Positions 27,322 through 34,304 of a DNA stretch of 34,304 nucleotides are shown here, piece by piece. The DNA lies in NCBI GenBank assembly GCA_016179055.1, contig JACOSC010000176.1:1-34304 (forward strand). The letters run 5' to 3'. The DNA comes from Acidobacteriota bacterium (lineage in GTDB: Bacteria > Acidobacteriota > UBA6911 > JACOSC01). The notes below the pieces were generated by a model. It was given only the letters and a program-made list of their open reading frames with translations, had not been told where the DNA came from and searched no databases. The position numbers and the translations under genes were made by a program. The first letter of the stretch is position 1. Every line of letters begins with the position of its first letter.

Positions 27322-27990
27322 ATGGGTGGATTGAACCTGGTTGAAATGTTAAAGAGCATGACCCCGCTGGCTATCGGGGTCGTTGTTATTTTATTGATCA
27401 TGTCGTTTTGGTCCATTACGATCATGATTGAGCGCTACCTTACGTTCCGAACGGCGAAGAAACAGTCCTTGGTTTTTGCGCCGGCAGTGGTCGAATGTCT
27501 AAAGGACAACCGAATCGACGAAGCAATTAATTTAGCCGAGCAGCACAAGAAGAGCCATTTGGCCAAAGTTCTGGCGAGTGGTCTGCAGGAGTTTCAGGCG
27601 CACGTGCGCGGCGGCGAGATCCCGGGCGAAATCATTGAATCCTCGCGGCGAGCTCTTGAGCGCGCTACGGCGCTGGGCGTTGCCGAATTCAAACGGGGCA
27701 TTTCCGGACTTGCGACGATTGGCAGCACGGCGCCTTTCGTTGGATTATTTGGAACGACCATAGGAATCATCAACGCCTTCCAAGGCATGCGAACTCAGGA
27801 AACGGCGGGTATCGGCGCCGTCGCCGGCGGTATTTCGGAAGCGTTGGTCACTACGGCCCTTGGTCTTTTTGTGGCGGTGCCGGCGGTTTGGATGTACAAC
27901 TATTTTATCAATCGAGTCGAAGTCTTTACCGTTGAGATGGATAATATCTCTTCCGAATTGGTGGACTACTTCTTAAAGAAGCGGAGGTAA
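27322..27990 (+). CDS. exbB: ExbB/TolQ proton-channel protein
   Basis: This 222-residue protein belongs to the MotA/TolQ/ExbB family. Three membrane segments are visible (about 15-35, 130-150 and 175-195). The family block Leu-Ala-Thr-Ile-Gly-Ser-Thr-Ala-Pro-Phe-Val-Gly-Leu-Phe-Gly-Thr-Thr-Ile-Gly-Ile and the later Gly-Ile-Ser-Glu-Ala-Leu-Val-Thr-Thr-Ala-Leu-Gly-Leu are both present. It forms a pentameric proton channel around ExbD. ATG 27322 has GGAGGT. It is 38 bases after tonB and seven before the first exbD. Confidence 0.95.
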   Translation: MGGLNLVEMLKSMTPLAIGVVVILLIMSFWSITIMIERYLTFRTAKKQSLVFAPAVVECLKDNRIDEAINLAEQHKKSHLAKVLASGLQEFQAHVRGGEIPGEIIESSRRALERATALGVAEFKRGISGLATIGSTAPFVGLFGTTIGIINAFQGMRTQETAGIGAVAGGISEALVTTALGLFVAVPAVWMYNYFINRVEVFTVEMDNISSELVDYFLKKRR

Positions 27991-27997
27991 CACGAAC

Positions 27998-28423
27998 GTG
28001 GCTAGTAGACATTCAGTTCCCCCCGTCACCTCGGATATCAACGTGACGCCGATGGCCGATGTCATGCTCGTACTTTTGATCATTTTCATGATCACAACGC
28101 CTCTCCTACAGCCCGGCGTCACAGTCAATTTACCAAAAGGCGTAAATCCTGTCGAAAACTCGCAGATTGACTCAGAAAATGCGGTAATCGTTGCCGTCAG
28201 CCGGGAGAGCAACATTTATCTGGGTAAAATCAAAGTTTCGAAGAACGACTTGGTATCAAAGCTCAACGAGAAGATGTCTAAGCCGGGAAGTGGCAAGGTG
28301 ATGTTTATCAAAGGGGATACCAACGTCGCCTATGAGGACGTCGTTGAAGTAATCAATCTATGCCGCGGCGCCGGCGTAGAAAAGATTGGCCTCATCACTG
28401 AGAAAATTAAGGAACGCCGCTAA
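27998..28423 (+). CDS. exbD: ExbD/TolR-family protein, first copy
   Basis: This 141-residue protein has an N-terminal cytoplasmic stretch, one membrane helix (about 22-42) with the conserved Asp in Met-Ala-Asp-Val-Met-Leu-Val-Leu-Leu-Ile-Ile-Phe, and a periplasmic domain ending in Val-Glu-Lys-Ile-Gly-Leu-Ile-Thr. The Asp carries protons through the ExbB channel. The start is GTG 27998 with GGAGGT seven to nine bases upstream, only seven bases after the exbB stop. A second ExbD gene follows, so the motor may assemble two ExbD types, or the copies may serve different partners. Confidence 0.94.
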   Translation: MASRHSVPPVTSDINVTPMADVMLVLLIIFMITTPLLQPGVTVNLPKGVNPVENSQIDSENAVIVAVSRESNIYLGKIKVSKNDLVSKLNEKMSKPGSGKVMFIKGDTNVAYEDVVEVINLCRGAGVEKIGLITEKIKERR

Positions 28424-28458
28424 TTCTCCCGAAAGATTAGCCAAGAAGGAGTCCAAAT

Positions 28459-28875
28459 ATGGGAATGGCCGTTGGCGGTGCTAAGGGGCCGAAGTCTGAT
28501 ATTAACATCACCCCTTACATCGATATTCTGCTGGTGTTGCTAATTATTTTTATGGTTGTGACCCCTACCAAGAAGCATGACCTGGACGTACGGGTGCCGC
28601 AACCGCCCCCTCCAAACACGGAAGCCGCACCCAATCTTGACATGATTGTGGTCACGGTTAACGCCGATATGTCAATCCAAATCAATACGGAGCCGGTGGA
28701 TATTAATGTTCTCCAGGAGCGCCTGCAAAAAATTTATGGGGCTCGCGCCAACAAGAATCTTTTCATTCGTGGCGCGGGACGGCTGCCTTACGGTCAAGTG
28801 GTTAATATCATCGACAAGGCCAAAGGCGCCGGGGTTGGAGATATTGGACTAATTACGGTAGAGTCGAAGGGTTAA
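28459..28875 (+). CDS. exbD: ExbD/TolR-family protein, second copy
   Basis: This 138-residue protein has the same plan as the preceding one: Lys-Ser-Asp-Ile-Asn-Ile-Thr-Pro-Tyr-Ile-Asp-Ile-Leu-Leu-Val-Leu-Leu-Ile-Ile-Phe holds the membrane Asp, and a periplasmic domain ends Val-Gly-Asp-Ile-Gly-Leu-Ile-Thr. The two copies share the membrane motif but differ in the periplasmic part, which starts with a Pro-Gln-Pro-Pro-Pro-Pro linker here. ATG 28459 has AAGGAG at good spacing. Divergence suggests an old duplication rather than a recent one. Confidence 0.94.
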   Translation: MGMAVGGAKGPKSDINITPYIDILLVLLIIFMVVTPTKKHDLDVRVPQPPPPNTEAAPNLDMIVVTVNADMSIQINTEPVDINVLQERLQKIYGARANKNLFIRGAGRLPYGQVVNIIDKAKGAGVGDIGLITVESKG

Positions 28876-28917
28876 TAGCCGCCCCGTCTAACTCATTAAT
28901 TTCTGGGAGATTCTTAC

Positions 28918-29697
28918 ATGAGGTTGGGGATAAAACGCGCGATCATCGTTCTACTGGGGATCGGCCTAGTTTTTGGCCTTTCTGGTTGTGGCTTGATCGC
29001 TAAGCTTAAAGCGAGGGATCACCTAAATAAGGGCGTTCGCTTTTATAGTGAGAAGAAATACGACGAGGCCGTCGAATCCTTTAAGGAATCTATCAAGCTG
29101 GATCCTAGTCTAACCAATTCCTACCTTTACTTGGGAATGACCTATGCGGCGCTCTCGACCGGTCGTCAGGATAATGCCAACGCCGCCATCAAGACGTATC
29201 AAGAAGTTGTCGAGCGGGCCGGCGAACGCACGGACTTGAAGGTTATCGCCATGACCAGCATCGCGGTGCTCTACGAAGACCTAGAGAATGTGGATAAGGC
29301 CAAGGAATGGTGCCGGAAAATTCTGGAAGTGCAGCCGGACAATACAGAGGGGCTCTATCGGATTGCCGTCATCGACTTTAAGCTTTCTTTTCGAAAGACG
29401 GGAACAACCGGAGAAGGCGTTGCGCAACTATCCGAGGAAGAGCAAGCGAAGACGCTCAAGCTTATTGACGAGGGCATTACCGTGCTTAGTAAAGCCTTAG
29501 AAAAAAATCCTGATTTCTCTAATGCCGTCGATTACTTGAATCTGCTTTATCGAGAGCAAGCTAAGTTTACTAAAGAGGAAGATCAGAAAAGAGAACTGAA
29601 CCGCAAGGCCGATCAATTGTCGCTGAAAGCGCTGGAACTGCATCGGAAAGAGGAATCGGAGAAGGCGAAGAAAGGCAAAACCAAGAAAATTGCTTAA
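28918..29697 (+). CDS. TPR-repeat lipoprotein of the TonB operon
   Basis: This 259-residue protein begins with a lipoprotein signal, hydrophobic core then Leu-Ser-Gly-Cys with the lipid-modified Cys at about 24. Mature sequence consists of TPR units: Asn-Lys-Gly-Val-Arg-Phe-Tyr-Ser-Glu-Lys-Lys-Tyr-Asp-Glu-Ala begins the first, and others follow to about residue 200. The end is a charged, Lys-rich tail (Glu-Lys-Ala-Lys-Lys-Gly-Lys-Thr-Lys-Lys). TPRs act as protein-docking scaffolds. It is the last gene before a strong terminator, 42 bases after the second exbD. I infer that it helps assemble or organise the TonB machine; nothing shows this directly. Confidence 0.9.
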   Translation: MRLGIKRAIIVLLGIGLVFGLSGCGLIAKLKARDHLNKGVRFYSEKKYDEAVESFKESIKLDPSLTNSYLYLGMTYAALSTGRQDNANAAIKTYQEVVERAGERTDLKVIAMTSIAVLYEDLENVDKAKEWCRKILEVQPDNTEGLYRIAVIDFKLSFRKTGTTGEGVAQLSEEEQAKTLKLIDEGITVLSKALEKNPDFSNAVDYLNLLYREQAKFTKEEDQKRELNRKADQLSLKALELHRKEESEKAKKGKTKKIA

Positions 29698-29718
29698 ACA
29701 CCATAGGCGAATTCTTAC

Positions 29719-29747
29719 AGGCGCGTGGACCACGCGCCTTTTTTTTT
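29719..29747 (+). terminator. Intrinsic terminator of the TonB operon
   Basis: AGGCGCGT (29719-29726) pairs with ACGCGCCT and is followed by a run of nine T. It lies 22 bases after the TPR gene stop and is the clearest terminator in the window. Confidence 0.9.
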
Positions 29748-29835
29748 CAGTACATCTTATTATGCAAGGGGCTTGACTCTTTTTAACGCGTGACGGAAAA
29801 TTAATACATAGTGAAAATTTCCGCGGTGTGTCCTT

Positions 29836-32001
29836 ATGATTCGATTTGAAGCTCTTTTAGAAAAAGTTGAGCAATATCAGTCAAATACGGAATTGCTCCG
29901 CCGCGCCTATGTCTTTTCAGCCGTTGCCCATAAAGGGCAAGTCAGGAAATCGGGGGAGCCCTATCTGTCCCACCCTTTGGAAGTCGCCAACATTTTGGCG
30001 GATATGAAACTGGACCTTGTGTGTGTGACGGTTGGGCTGCTGCATGACGTCGTTGAGGATACGCTCGCTAAGCTGGACATGATACGGGAACAGTTCGGGG
30101 AGGACATTGCCCATATCGTCGATGGCGTTACCAAGATTGGCCAAATCCAGTTTGCGTCCAGACATGAAAAACAGGCCGAAAATTTTCGCAAGATGCTCTT
30201 GGCCATGGTGGACGACATCCGCGTTATTCTGGTTAAGTTGGCCGACCGTCTTCATAATATGAGGACGCTTGAGTACCTTCCCCCGGAAAAGCGTGAGCGC
30301 ATCGCCAAAGAAACACTCGAGATATACGCACCCTTGGCTCATCGTTTGGGCATGAGCAAGATTCGTAGTGAATTAGAAGATCTCTCTTTTAGCCACATTG
30401 ATCCACAAGCTTATCAGCAGCTCGTCGCGCAAACCCAGAAAAAGCGGGCCGTGAGCGAAGAGTTTATTGCCGAAGTCATGAAGACTTTGGAAAAGAAGCT
30501 GAAGGAACACTCCATTACCGCCTCCATCGAGCATCGCATTAAGCGCATTTATAGCACACATCAGAAAATGCGCCGCCAGAGCATCAGTATCGATGAAGTT
30601 TATGATTTCATTGCTATTCGGATAATTACCGATTCCGTCAAGGACTGCTATGCTGCCCTCGGCGTCGTCCACAATACGTGGAAGCCCGTGCCAGGCCGGA
30701 TTAAGGATTATATTGCCATGCCACGGCAGAATTTATACCAGGCGTTACATACTTCCGTCATCGGTAAAAATGGACAACCCTTCGAGGTGCAGATCCGCAC
30801 AAAAGAAATGCACCATCTGGCCGAAGAAGGCATTGCCGCGCACTGGAAATATAAGGAGCAACGCTTGGGCGCAGGCAAGGATGATGGCAACTTTGCCTGG
30901 TTGCGGCATCTCTTAGAATGGCAGAAAGATGTAAAGGACCCGCATCAATTCCTGAGCAATTTGAAGATTGATCTTTACCCGGAGGAAGTATATTCGTTTA
31001 CCCCTAACGGCGACGTTATTACGCTCCCGCGCAACGCTACGCCGATCGATTTTGCCTATTCCATTCACACGGAGGTCGGCCACACCTGTGTGGGCGCCAA
31101 GGTTAACGGGCGACTAGTTCCGCTGAAATACAAGCTGCGCAATGGAGAGATCGTCGAGATTCTAACGTCGAAGGGGCATGAGCCTGGACGCGATTGGCTG
31201 CAATTTGTAAAGACATCAAAGGCGCGCAATCGTATTCGACAATACCTCAATGTTAAGCAACGCGAGGAATCCATCGGTCTGGGAAAGAAGATCCTTGACA
31301 AGGAGATTCGGCGATTGCATTTGAAGGTGAAGAAGTACTTGCAGGGTGAAAGCTTGGAGCGAGCGCTCAAAGGGCTCCGCCTACAAAAACTCGAGGATGC
31401 CTATTCCGAGATTGGTTATGGCAAGTTGTCGGGCAGAGAGTTTCTCGATAGGGTCCTACCCGACGGCGTGCAGGGGCCTATCGTGGAAGAGAAAGAGTCC
31501 AAGATAGCCACGGCCGTCAAAAAAGTGTTTGGGAAATCTGACTCTCCGATTATGGTCAAGGGGCACAGCGATCTTCTGGTCTATCGCGCGCAATGTTGCG
31601 AGCCACTAAAGGGCGAAGAGATTATCGGATATATTACGCGCGGCAAAGGAGTCTCGGTGCACTCCGTTAACTGTCAAAACGTTGAGGGGCTCTTGCACAA
31701 TCCGGAACGGCGAATTGGCGTGGAGTGGACCGATACGGCGGTGGGAGATCTATACTCGGTGAAAATTTCTATTTTGACGGAAGACCGGCCAGGCATGTTG
31801 GCTGGGATTACGGCCGCGATTGCGACCGCCAATACGAATATACGGAACGCCAACGTCACGACGGAAAATGGCCGAGGGGTGCTCGAGATCACCGTGGAAA
31901 TCCCGAATGTGAAGCATCTTCAACGGATCATGCAACTGGTCAAGGAGGTCGAAGGGGTTATCGGTGTAGATCGGACCGGCAAGGCGGCTAAGCAGGGCTA
32001 A
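29836..32001 (+). CDS. rel: Bifunctional (p)ppGpp synthetase/hydrolase (Rel/SpoT)
   Basis: This 721-residue protein has the complete RelA/SpoT plan. The N-terminal HD hydrolase keeps its metal ligands (Ser-His-Pro-Leu-Glu-Val, then Leu-Leu-His-Asp-Val-Val-Glu-Asp-Thr). The synthetase has Gly-Arg-Ile-Lys-Asp-Tyr-Ile-Ala and Glu-Val-Gln-Ile-Arg-Thr. The Arg-x-Lys-Asp motif is that of bifunctional enzymes, not the Glu-x-Asp-Asp of synthetase-only RelA. TGS and C-terminal ACT domains follow (Val-Tyr-Ser-Phe-Thr-Pro-Asn-Gly; Ile-Leu-Thr-Glu-Asp-Arg-Pro-Gly-Met-Leu-Ala). It makes and degrades the stringent-response alarmone. A 10-bp tandem repeat overlaps its stop codon. Confidence 0.97.
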   Translation: MIRFEALLEKVEQYQSNTELLRRAYVFSAVAHKGQVRKSGEPYLSHPLEVANILADMKLDLVCVTVGLLHDVVEDTLAKLDMIREQFGEDIAHIVDGVTKIGQIQFASRHEKQAENFRKMLLAMVDDIRVILVKLADRLHNMRTLEYLPPEKRERIAKETLEIYAPLAHRLGMSKIRSELEDLSFSHIDPQAYQQLVAQTQKKRAVSEEFIAEVMKTLEKKLKEHSITASIEHRIKRIYSTHQKMRRQSISIDEVYDFIAIRIITDSVKDCYAALGVVHNTWKPVPGRIKDYIAMPRQNLYQALHTSVIGKNGQPFEVQIRTKEMHHLAEEGIAAHWKYKEQRLGAGKDDGNFAWLRHLLEWQKDVKDPHQFLSNLKIDLYPEEVYSFTPNGDVITLPRNATPIDFAYSIHTEVGHTCVGAKVNGRLVPLKYKLRNGEIVEILTSKGHEPGRDWLQFVKTSKARNRIRQYLNVKQREESIGLGKKILDKEIRRLHLKVKKYLQGESLERALKGLRLQKLEDAYSEIGYGKLSGREFLDRVLPDGVQGPIVEEKESKIATAVKKVFGKSDSPIMVKGHSDLLVYRAQCCEPLKGEEIIGYITRGKGVSVHSVNCQNVEGLLHNPERRIGVEWTDTAVGDLYSVKISILTEDRPGMLAGITAAIATANTNIRNANVTTENGRGVLEITVEIPNVKHLQRIMQLVKEVEGVIGVDRTGKAAKQG

Positions 32002-32010
32002 GCAGGGCTA
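31986..32010. repeat. 10-bp tandem repeat across the rel stop codon
   Basis: GGCTAAGCAG is repeated 2.5 times. The rel TAA stop (31999-32001) lies in the second copy. Because the unit is not a multiple of three, a change in copy number would alter the last few residues of Rel. Confidence 0.7.
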
Positions 32011-32184
32011 TTTGGCGGAAGCCAACCAACGCATGCGATTTTAGCATCAACGGCATCTCGGCATAAAAGCTATTCATACGCTAAATAAAACTCTGATACC
32101 ATGTGGGTAGCTCTGATCAAATCCATAAGACCGATGAAGAGACTTCTTGGGAAGTGCGTTGACGTAGTCTTAGGTCAGTGATCT

Positions 32185-32376
32185 TCAGGCGCTCTTTTGA
32201 ATAAAGCCCGATCTAATACAACGCGTACAAACACGCACCCTCATTCTGGTGCCCGCCTCAATTATCCGTAGACGCTGCAAGTTTGGATTGAAGCGCCGCT
32301 TGGTAACATTATGAGCATGACTTATGTTGTGGCCGGACTGTCCCCTCTTCTTACACACGTAACACTCTCTTGCCAT
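32185..32376 (-). CDS. rpmB: 50S ribosomal protein L28
   Basis: This 63-residue protein is bacterial L28: [10 protein letters not shown], [15 protein letters not shown] and [12 protein letters not shown]. Two Cys-x-x-Cys pairs (5/8 and 50/53) show the zinc-binding form of L28. ATG 32376 has AAGGAG and is preferred to the upstream extension, which lacks L28 character. It reads towards rel, so the two are convergent, separated by 183 bases with no visible gene or strong terminator. Confidence 0.97.
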   Translation of the reverse strand: MARECYVCKKRGQSGHNISHAHNVTKRRFNPNLQRLRIIEAGTRMRVRVCTRCIRSGFIQKSA

Positions 32377-32432
32377 ACCTTTCTCCTTAATCGTATCGAT
32401 CGAGTAATTTCCATCTTGGATGGACAACAGTG

Positions 32433-32441
32433 TATATACCA
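32433..32441 (-). promoter_or_regulatory. Candidate extended -10 box for rpmB
   Basis: TGGTATATA on the minus strand lies about 60 bases before the rpmB ATG. No good -35 box is at 17 bases; extended -10 promoters can dispense with one. Confidence 0.3.
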
Positions 32442-32629
32442 GAAACCGCTTGATTTTTCTAGTCCAAAATCGTGGTATGTTGCGATATAATGTACCCCGA
32501 AAATTGGACATCTGATTAAGGTGGAATACCGTGGTAGAAATGAAACAGGAGAAGGCGATGAAAATACCGCGGACGAGTTGTAGTGGGATGGCCTAACGCC
32601 AAATCCGTGTCAACGCCTCTTATACAGAA

Positions 32630-33397
32630 ATGGGAAGCTATTCGATCAGAAAATCTTTTAATGAAGAAGCGCTGTTCCTTCACGAAATCGATGGGTTGAC
32701 CAAGCCAACCGCACGAATTTTAGACTTAGGCGCAGGAGCGGGGAGCTTCAACTACGGAAAGTTCCCATCTAAGATTATAGCGGTTGATGAAGAAATTCCT
32801 CTATCCGGTAGGCCACGTCCTGCGAATGCATTTTTCGTTCAATGTGATGGCGCCGCGTTGCCGATCCTTGGCAATGTTTTTGATATAGTCGTAGCCAATT
32901 TTGTTTTTGAGCACTTCTCTACGCCTGAGGTTGTTTTACTCGAGATAGAAAGAGTTCTGAAACCTGGTGGGCTTTTATATTTATCGATCCCTAATTCTTC
33001 AAGCTTTGAAGATAAACTTTTTCGCTTTTTCAGTGGAGATAAATACCACGTTCAAAAATTTTCGTTTTATTCGCTAATGAAGCGAGTTTACAAATCAACG
33101 AGCCTGAAGCTTATAGCTTTTGCGGATTGGCCGGCAGGCTTTACATGGCTTAATTCTCCACCCTCGGGTCATTTTGTAAGGCGAATGGTTTTGCATCTTC
33201 TCAAACTAATAAAACCCTCCTTGCAACAGTATTCTCGAAGGGATTCAGGCTTTATTTTCCTTTTCAGAAAGGAGACCAAATTGGGTTTTCGCCTTATCAC
33301 ACACGTATGCGGAAATTGCGGCGGTGGCGCAACGATAGAAGAGACCCTGTTGGACAGGTGGAAGTGTGTGCAATGCGGCTATAGCCATCGCTATTAG
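32630..33397 (+). CDS. SAM-dependent methyltransferase with C-terminal zinc ribbon
   Basis: This 255-residue protein has a class I methyltransferase fold with the SAM-binding motif Ile-Leu-Asp-Leu-Gly-Ala-Gly-Ala-Gly (residues of about 30-38), then Val-Asp-Glu-Glu, Phe-Asp-Ile-Val-Val-Ala-Asn-Phe-Val-Phe-Glu-His-Phe and Val-Leu-Lys-Pro-Gly-Gly. The last 35 residues form a zinc ribbon: Cys-Gly-Asn-Cys-Gly, later Cys-Val-Gln-Cys-Gly. The substrate is unknown; nucleic acid or glycan-related roles are possible. The start (ATG 32630) has no good ribosome site, so a later start may be used. It is more A+T-rich by eye than genes to its left, which suggests transfer. Confidence 0.82.
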   Translation: MGSYSIRKSFNEEALFLHEIDGLTKPTARILDLGAGAGSFNYGKFPSKIIAVDEEIPLSGRPRPANAFFVQCDGAALPILGNVFDIVVANFVFEHFSTPEVVLLEIERVLKPGGLLYLSIPNSSSFEDKLFRFFSGDKYHVQKFSFYSLMKRVYKSTSLKLIAFADWPAGFTWLNSPPSGHFVRRMVLHLLKLIKPSLQQYSRRDSGFIFLFRKETKLGFRLITHVCGNCGGGATIEETLLDRWKCVQCGYSHRY

Positions 33398-33410
33398 TAA
33401 AACAAAGCGG

Positions 33411-33662
33411 TCAGGCAGAAAGGCATCGCTCATTTTGGGGTAGCCCCTTCCAAAAAATGTCTTCACAGGTTGCCGCTTTTTCATGATCTATGCTCTGTCG
33501 TTGATTCCCCCGGTTCACCATCATCTTGAAAAACCCTACTCGAAATTCCTCATTGCCCTTGGCTGTAGCGGCATAATCCGATGCGCACACCATAAGTATA
33601 GATGGGGGAAAGAACGTATCACTACCGTTGAACTTTTCAACTCTTGCCGTTGAAATATTCAA
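33411..33662 (-). CDS. Doubtful short open frame of unknown function
   Basis: An 83-residue frame from TTG 33662 to TGA 33411 has protein-like composition but no recognisable motif, signal or family. No strong ribosome site precedes it. It could be a remnant of a mobile gene. I keep it at low confidence because the stretch 33398-33957 otherwise holds no gene that I can support, only a small hairpin (GTTGAA/TTCAAC near 33630). Confidence 0.25.
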   Translation of the reverse strand: MNISTARVEKFNGSDTFFPPSILMVCASDYAATAKGNEEFRVGFFKMMVNRGNQRQSIDHEKAATCEDIFWKGLPQNERCLSA

Positions 33663-33957
33663 CGCAACGACAAGTATTGAGCTTTCAGTCAGTCAGCCTT
33701 GCGACTGTGGAAAATTCAGAAACGTGCTGTAGAAGATTTCAACGCCGGAAAAATTTCATTTATAGCAAAAATAGACAATCCTCGGATGACCCTTGCTAAC
33801 AACTTGTATTTATTGGACTCACAAAGCCCTATTCCGCAGTTTCATTTCTTTCCTTCTGGCTTGGATTTTGCCTTAGAGTGTAATGAAAAATCAGACATAA
33901 GATTCCGACGAAGAAATCTGATGTCGCCTCGAAATTCTTTCAAGAGGAGACAAGACG

Positions 33958-34245
33958 ATGGTAGTCATCATTGTATTGCTCATGTTTCTCGCGCTCATCA
34001 CCATTGACTGGATTCGTACACGGAAGAAGGTGAAGGTGCTGGAGGCGAGCGCTACTTCGGTCTCAGAACCAGTCAGCTTGCCGCATCCCCCATCGGCCGG
34101 CGGCCTTGCGGAAAAATATTACCATACCGGCCACACATGGGCGCGCGTCGCAGCCAATTGTCCGGTTAGGGCTCTCCACAAAATAAAGTTTAACTTTTAC
34201 GCCCCACTTGCCGCGGCGAAATCGTGTAGTTCCACTTGGGATTGA
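33958..34245 (+). pseudogene. Membrane-anchored GcvH-like protein gene, interrupted
   Basis: ATG 33958 is preceded by GAGGAG at good spacing. The predicted protein starts with a membrane helix (about 3-20), a basic stretch and a Pro-rich linker. Then comes Gly-Leu-Ala-Glu-Lys-Tyr-Tyr-His-Thr-Gly-His-Thr-Trp-Ala-Arg-Val, recalling the His-Thr-Trp entry of membrane-anchored GcvH (biotinyl/lipoyl-like) proteins. After about residue 68-75 the expected domain is missing and the frame runs on to 34245 through sequence that is the 3' end of a transposase gene on the other strand. The gene is therefore cut by an insertion. The tail of the open frame is insertion-derived. Confidence 0.6.
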
Positions 34246-34304
34246 TCTGATGCAGTCGAAGATTGAGACGTTCCATTGCTTCATCGGGAATCTTGACTCC
34301 CGCC
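34165..34304 (-). mobile_element. Left end of an ISAzo13-like insertion element (partial)
   Basis: The element enters from the right edge with its transposase gene on the minus strand. Its left boundary lies between about 34150 and 34190, where the GcvH-like gene loses family similarity. The terminal repeat cannot be fixed because only one end is in the window. Confidence 0.45.
34190..34304 (-). CDS. ISAzo13-family transposase, C-terminal fragment (partial)
   Basis: The minus-strand frame from the right edge ends at TAA 34190-34192 and gives 37 residues: Gly-Val-Lys-Ile-Pro-Asp-Glu-Ala-Met-Glu, then Leu-Asn-Leu and Lys-Trp-Asn-Tyr-Thr-Ile. From memory, ISAzo13-type transposases end with Gly-x-Lys-x-x-Asp-Glu, Leu-Asn and Trp-Asn-Tyr-Thr-Ile. 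The match is short but distinctive. The gene is cut by the window edge and may be intact beyond it. It overlaps the tail of the interrupted GcvH-like frame. Confidence 0.65.
   Translation of the reverse strand, partial: AGVKIPDEAMERLNLRLHQINPKWNYTISPRQVGRKS

Noticed and set aside
33699-34007. Plus-strand 102-residue open frame
   Set aside because: No good start, no motif, and its end overlaps the better-supported GcvH-like start in another frame.

Overview
The window is about 34 kb of a Gram-negative (diderm) bacterial chromosome of moderate G+C by eye. Diderm signs are a TonB/ExbB/ExbD operon, a LolA-like carrier with an outer-membrane barrel, and SecDF-YajC. The Pro/Gly-rich TonB with GGVx repeats, the enlarged SecF periplasmic domain and the membrane-anchored GcvH-like protein recall Acidobacteriota or a related deep lineage. 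This placement rests on remembered family features, not on a search.

Layout. 1-1300: end of an unknown gene, then a RelE/HigA-type toxin-antitoxin pair flanked by copies of a short direct repeat. 1333-7372 (minus): an apparent four-gene operon, LolD-like ATPase, double FtsX permease, LolA-like carrier, beta-barrel, reading from a promoter with a palindromic operator in its spacer. 7493-13485 (plus): a small helical protein and a giant one-polypeptide regulator (Ser/Thr kinase, AAA ATPase, TPRs, GAF, sigma-54 AAA+ with GAFTGA, C-terminal helical region). 13480-14643 (minus): a cassette-like patch with a frameshifted membrane-protein gene, an attC-like site and a DUF433/DUF5615 toxin-antitoxin pair. 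14724-21208 (minus): M23 peptidase, queA, a BrkB/YihY membrane protein, a patatin and a secreted purple acid phosphatase-like enzyme. A 236-bp MITE-like element with 12-bp terminal inverted repeats and an exact 8-bp target duplication lies just upstream of the patatin promoter.

21491-32001 (plus) is a core block: tgt-yajC-secD-secF, then tonB-exbB-exbD-exbD-TPR lipoprotein with a clear promoter and terminator, then bifunctional rel. rpmB (L28) lies on the opposite strand. From 32.6 kb to the right edge the sequence becomes A+T-richer and accessory: a methyltransferase with a C-terminal zinc ribbon, a poorly coding stretch, and a membrane-anchored GcvH-like gene that seems interrupted by an ISAzo13-type element whose transposase C-terminus runs off the window.

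How parts fit together: queA and tgt act in the same tRNA queuosine pathway but are split onto opposite strands. SecDF-YajC and TonB-ExbBD both use the proton-motive force for envelope transport, and the Lol-like operon would supply an ATP-driven trans-envelope route. The most novel-looking items are the MITE, the attC-bounded patch, the kinase-to-sigma-54 fusion regulator and the four-part Lol-like operon.
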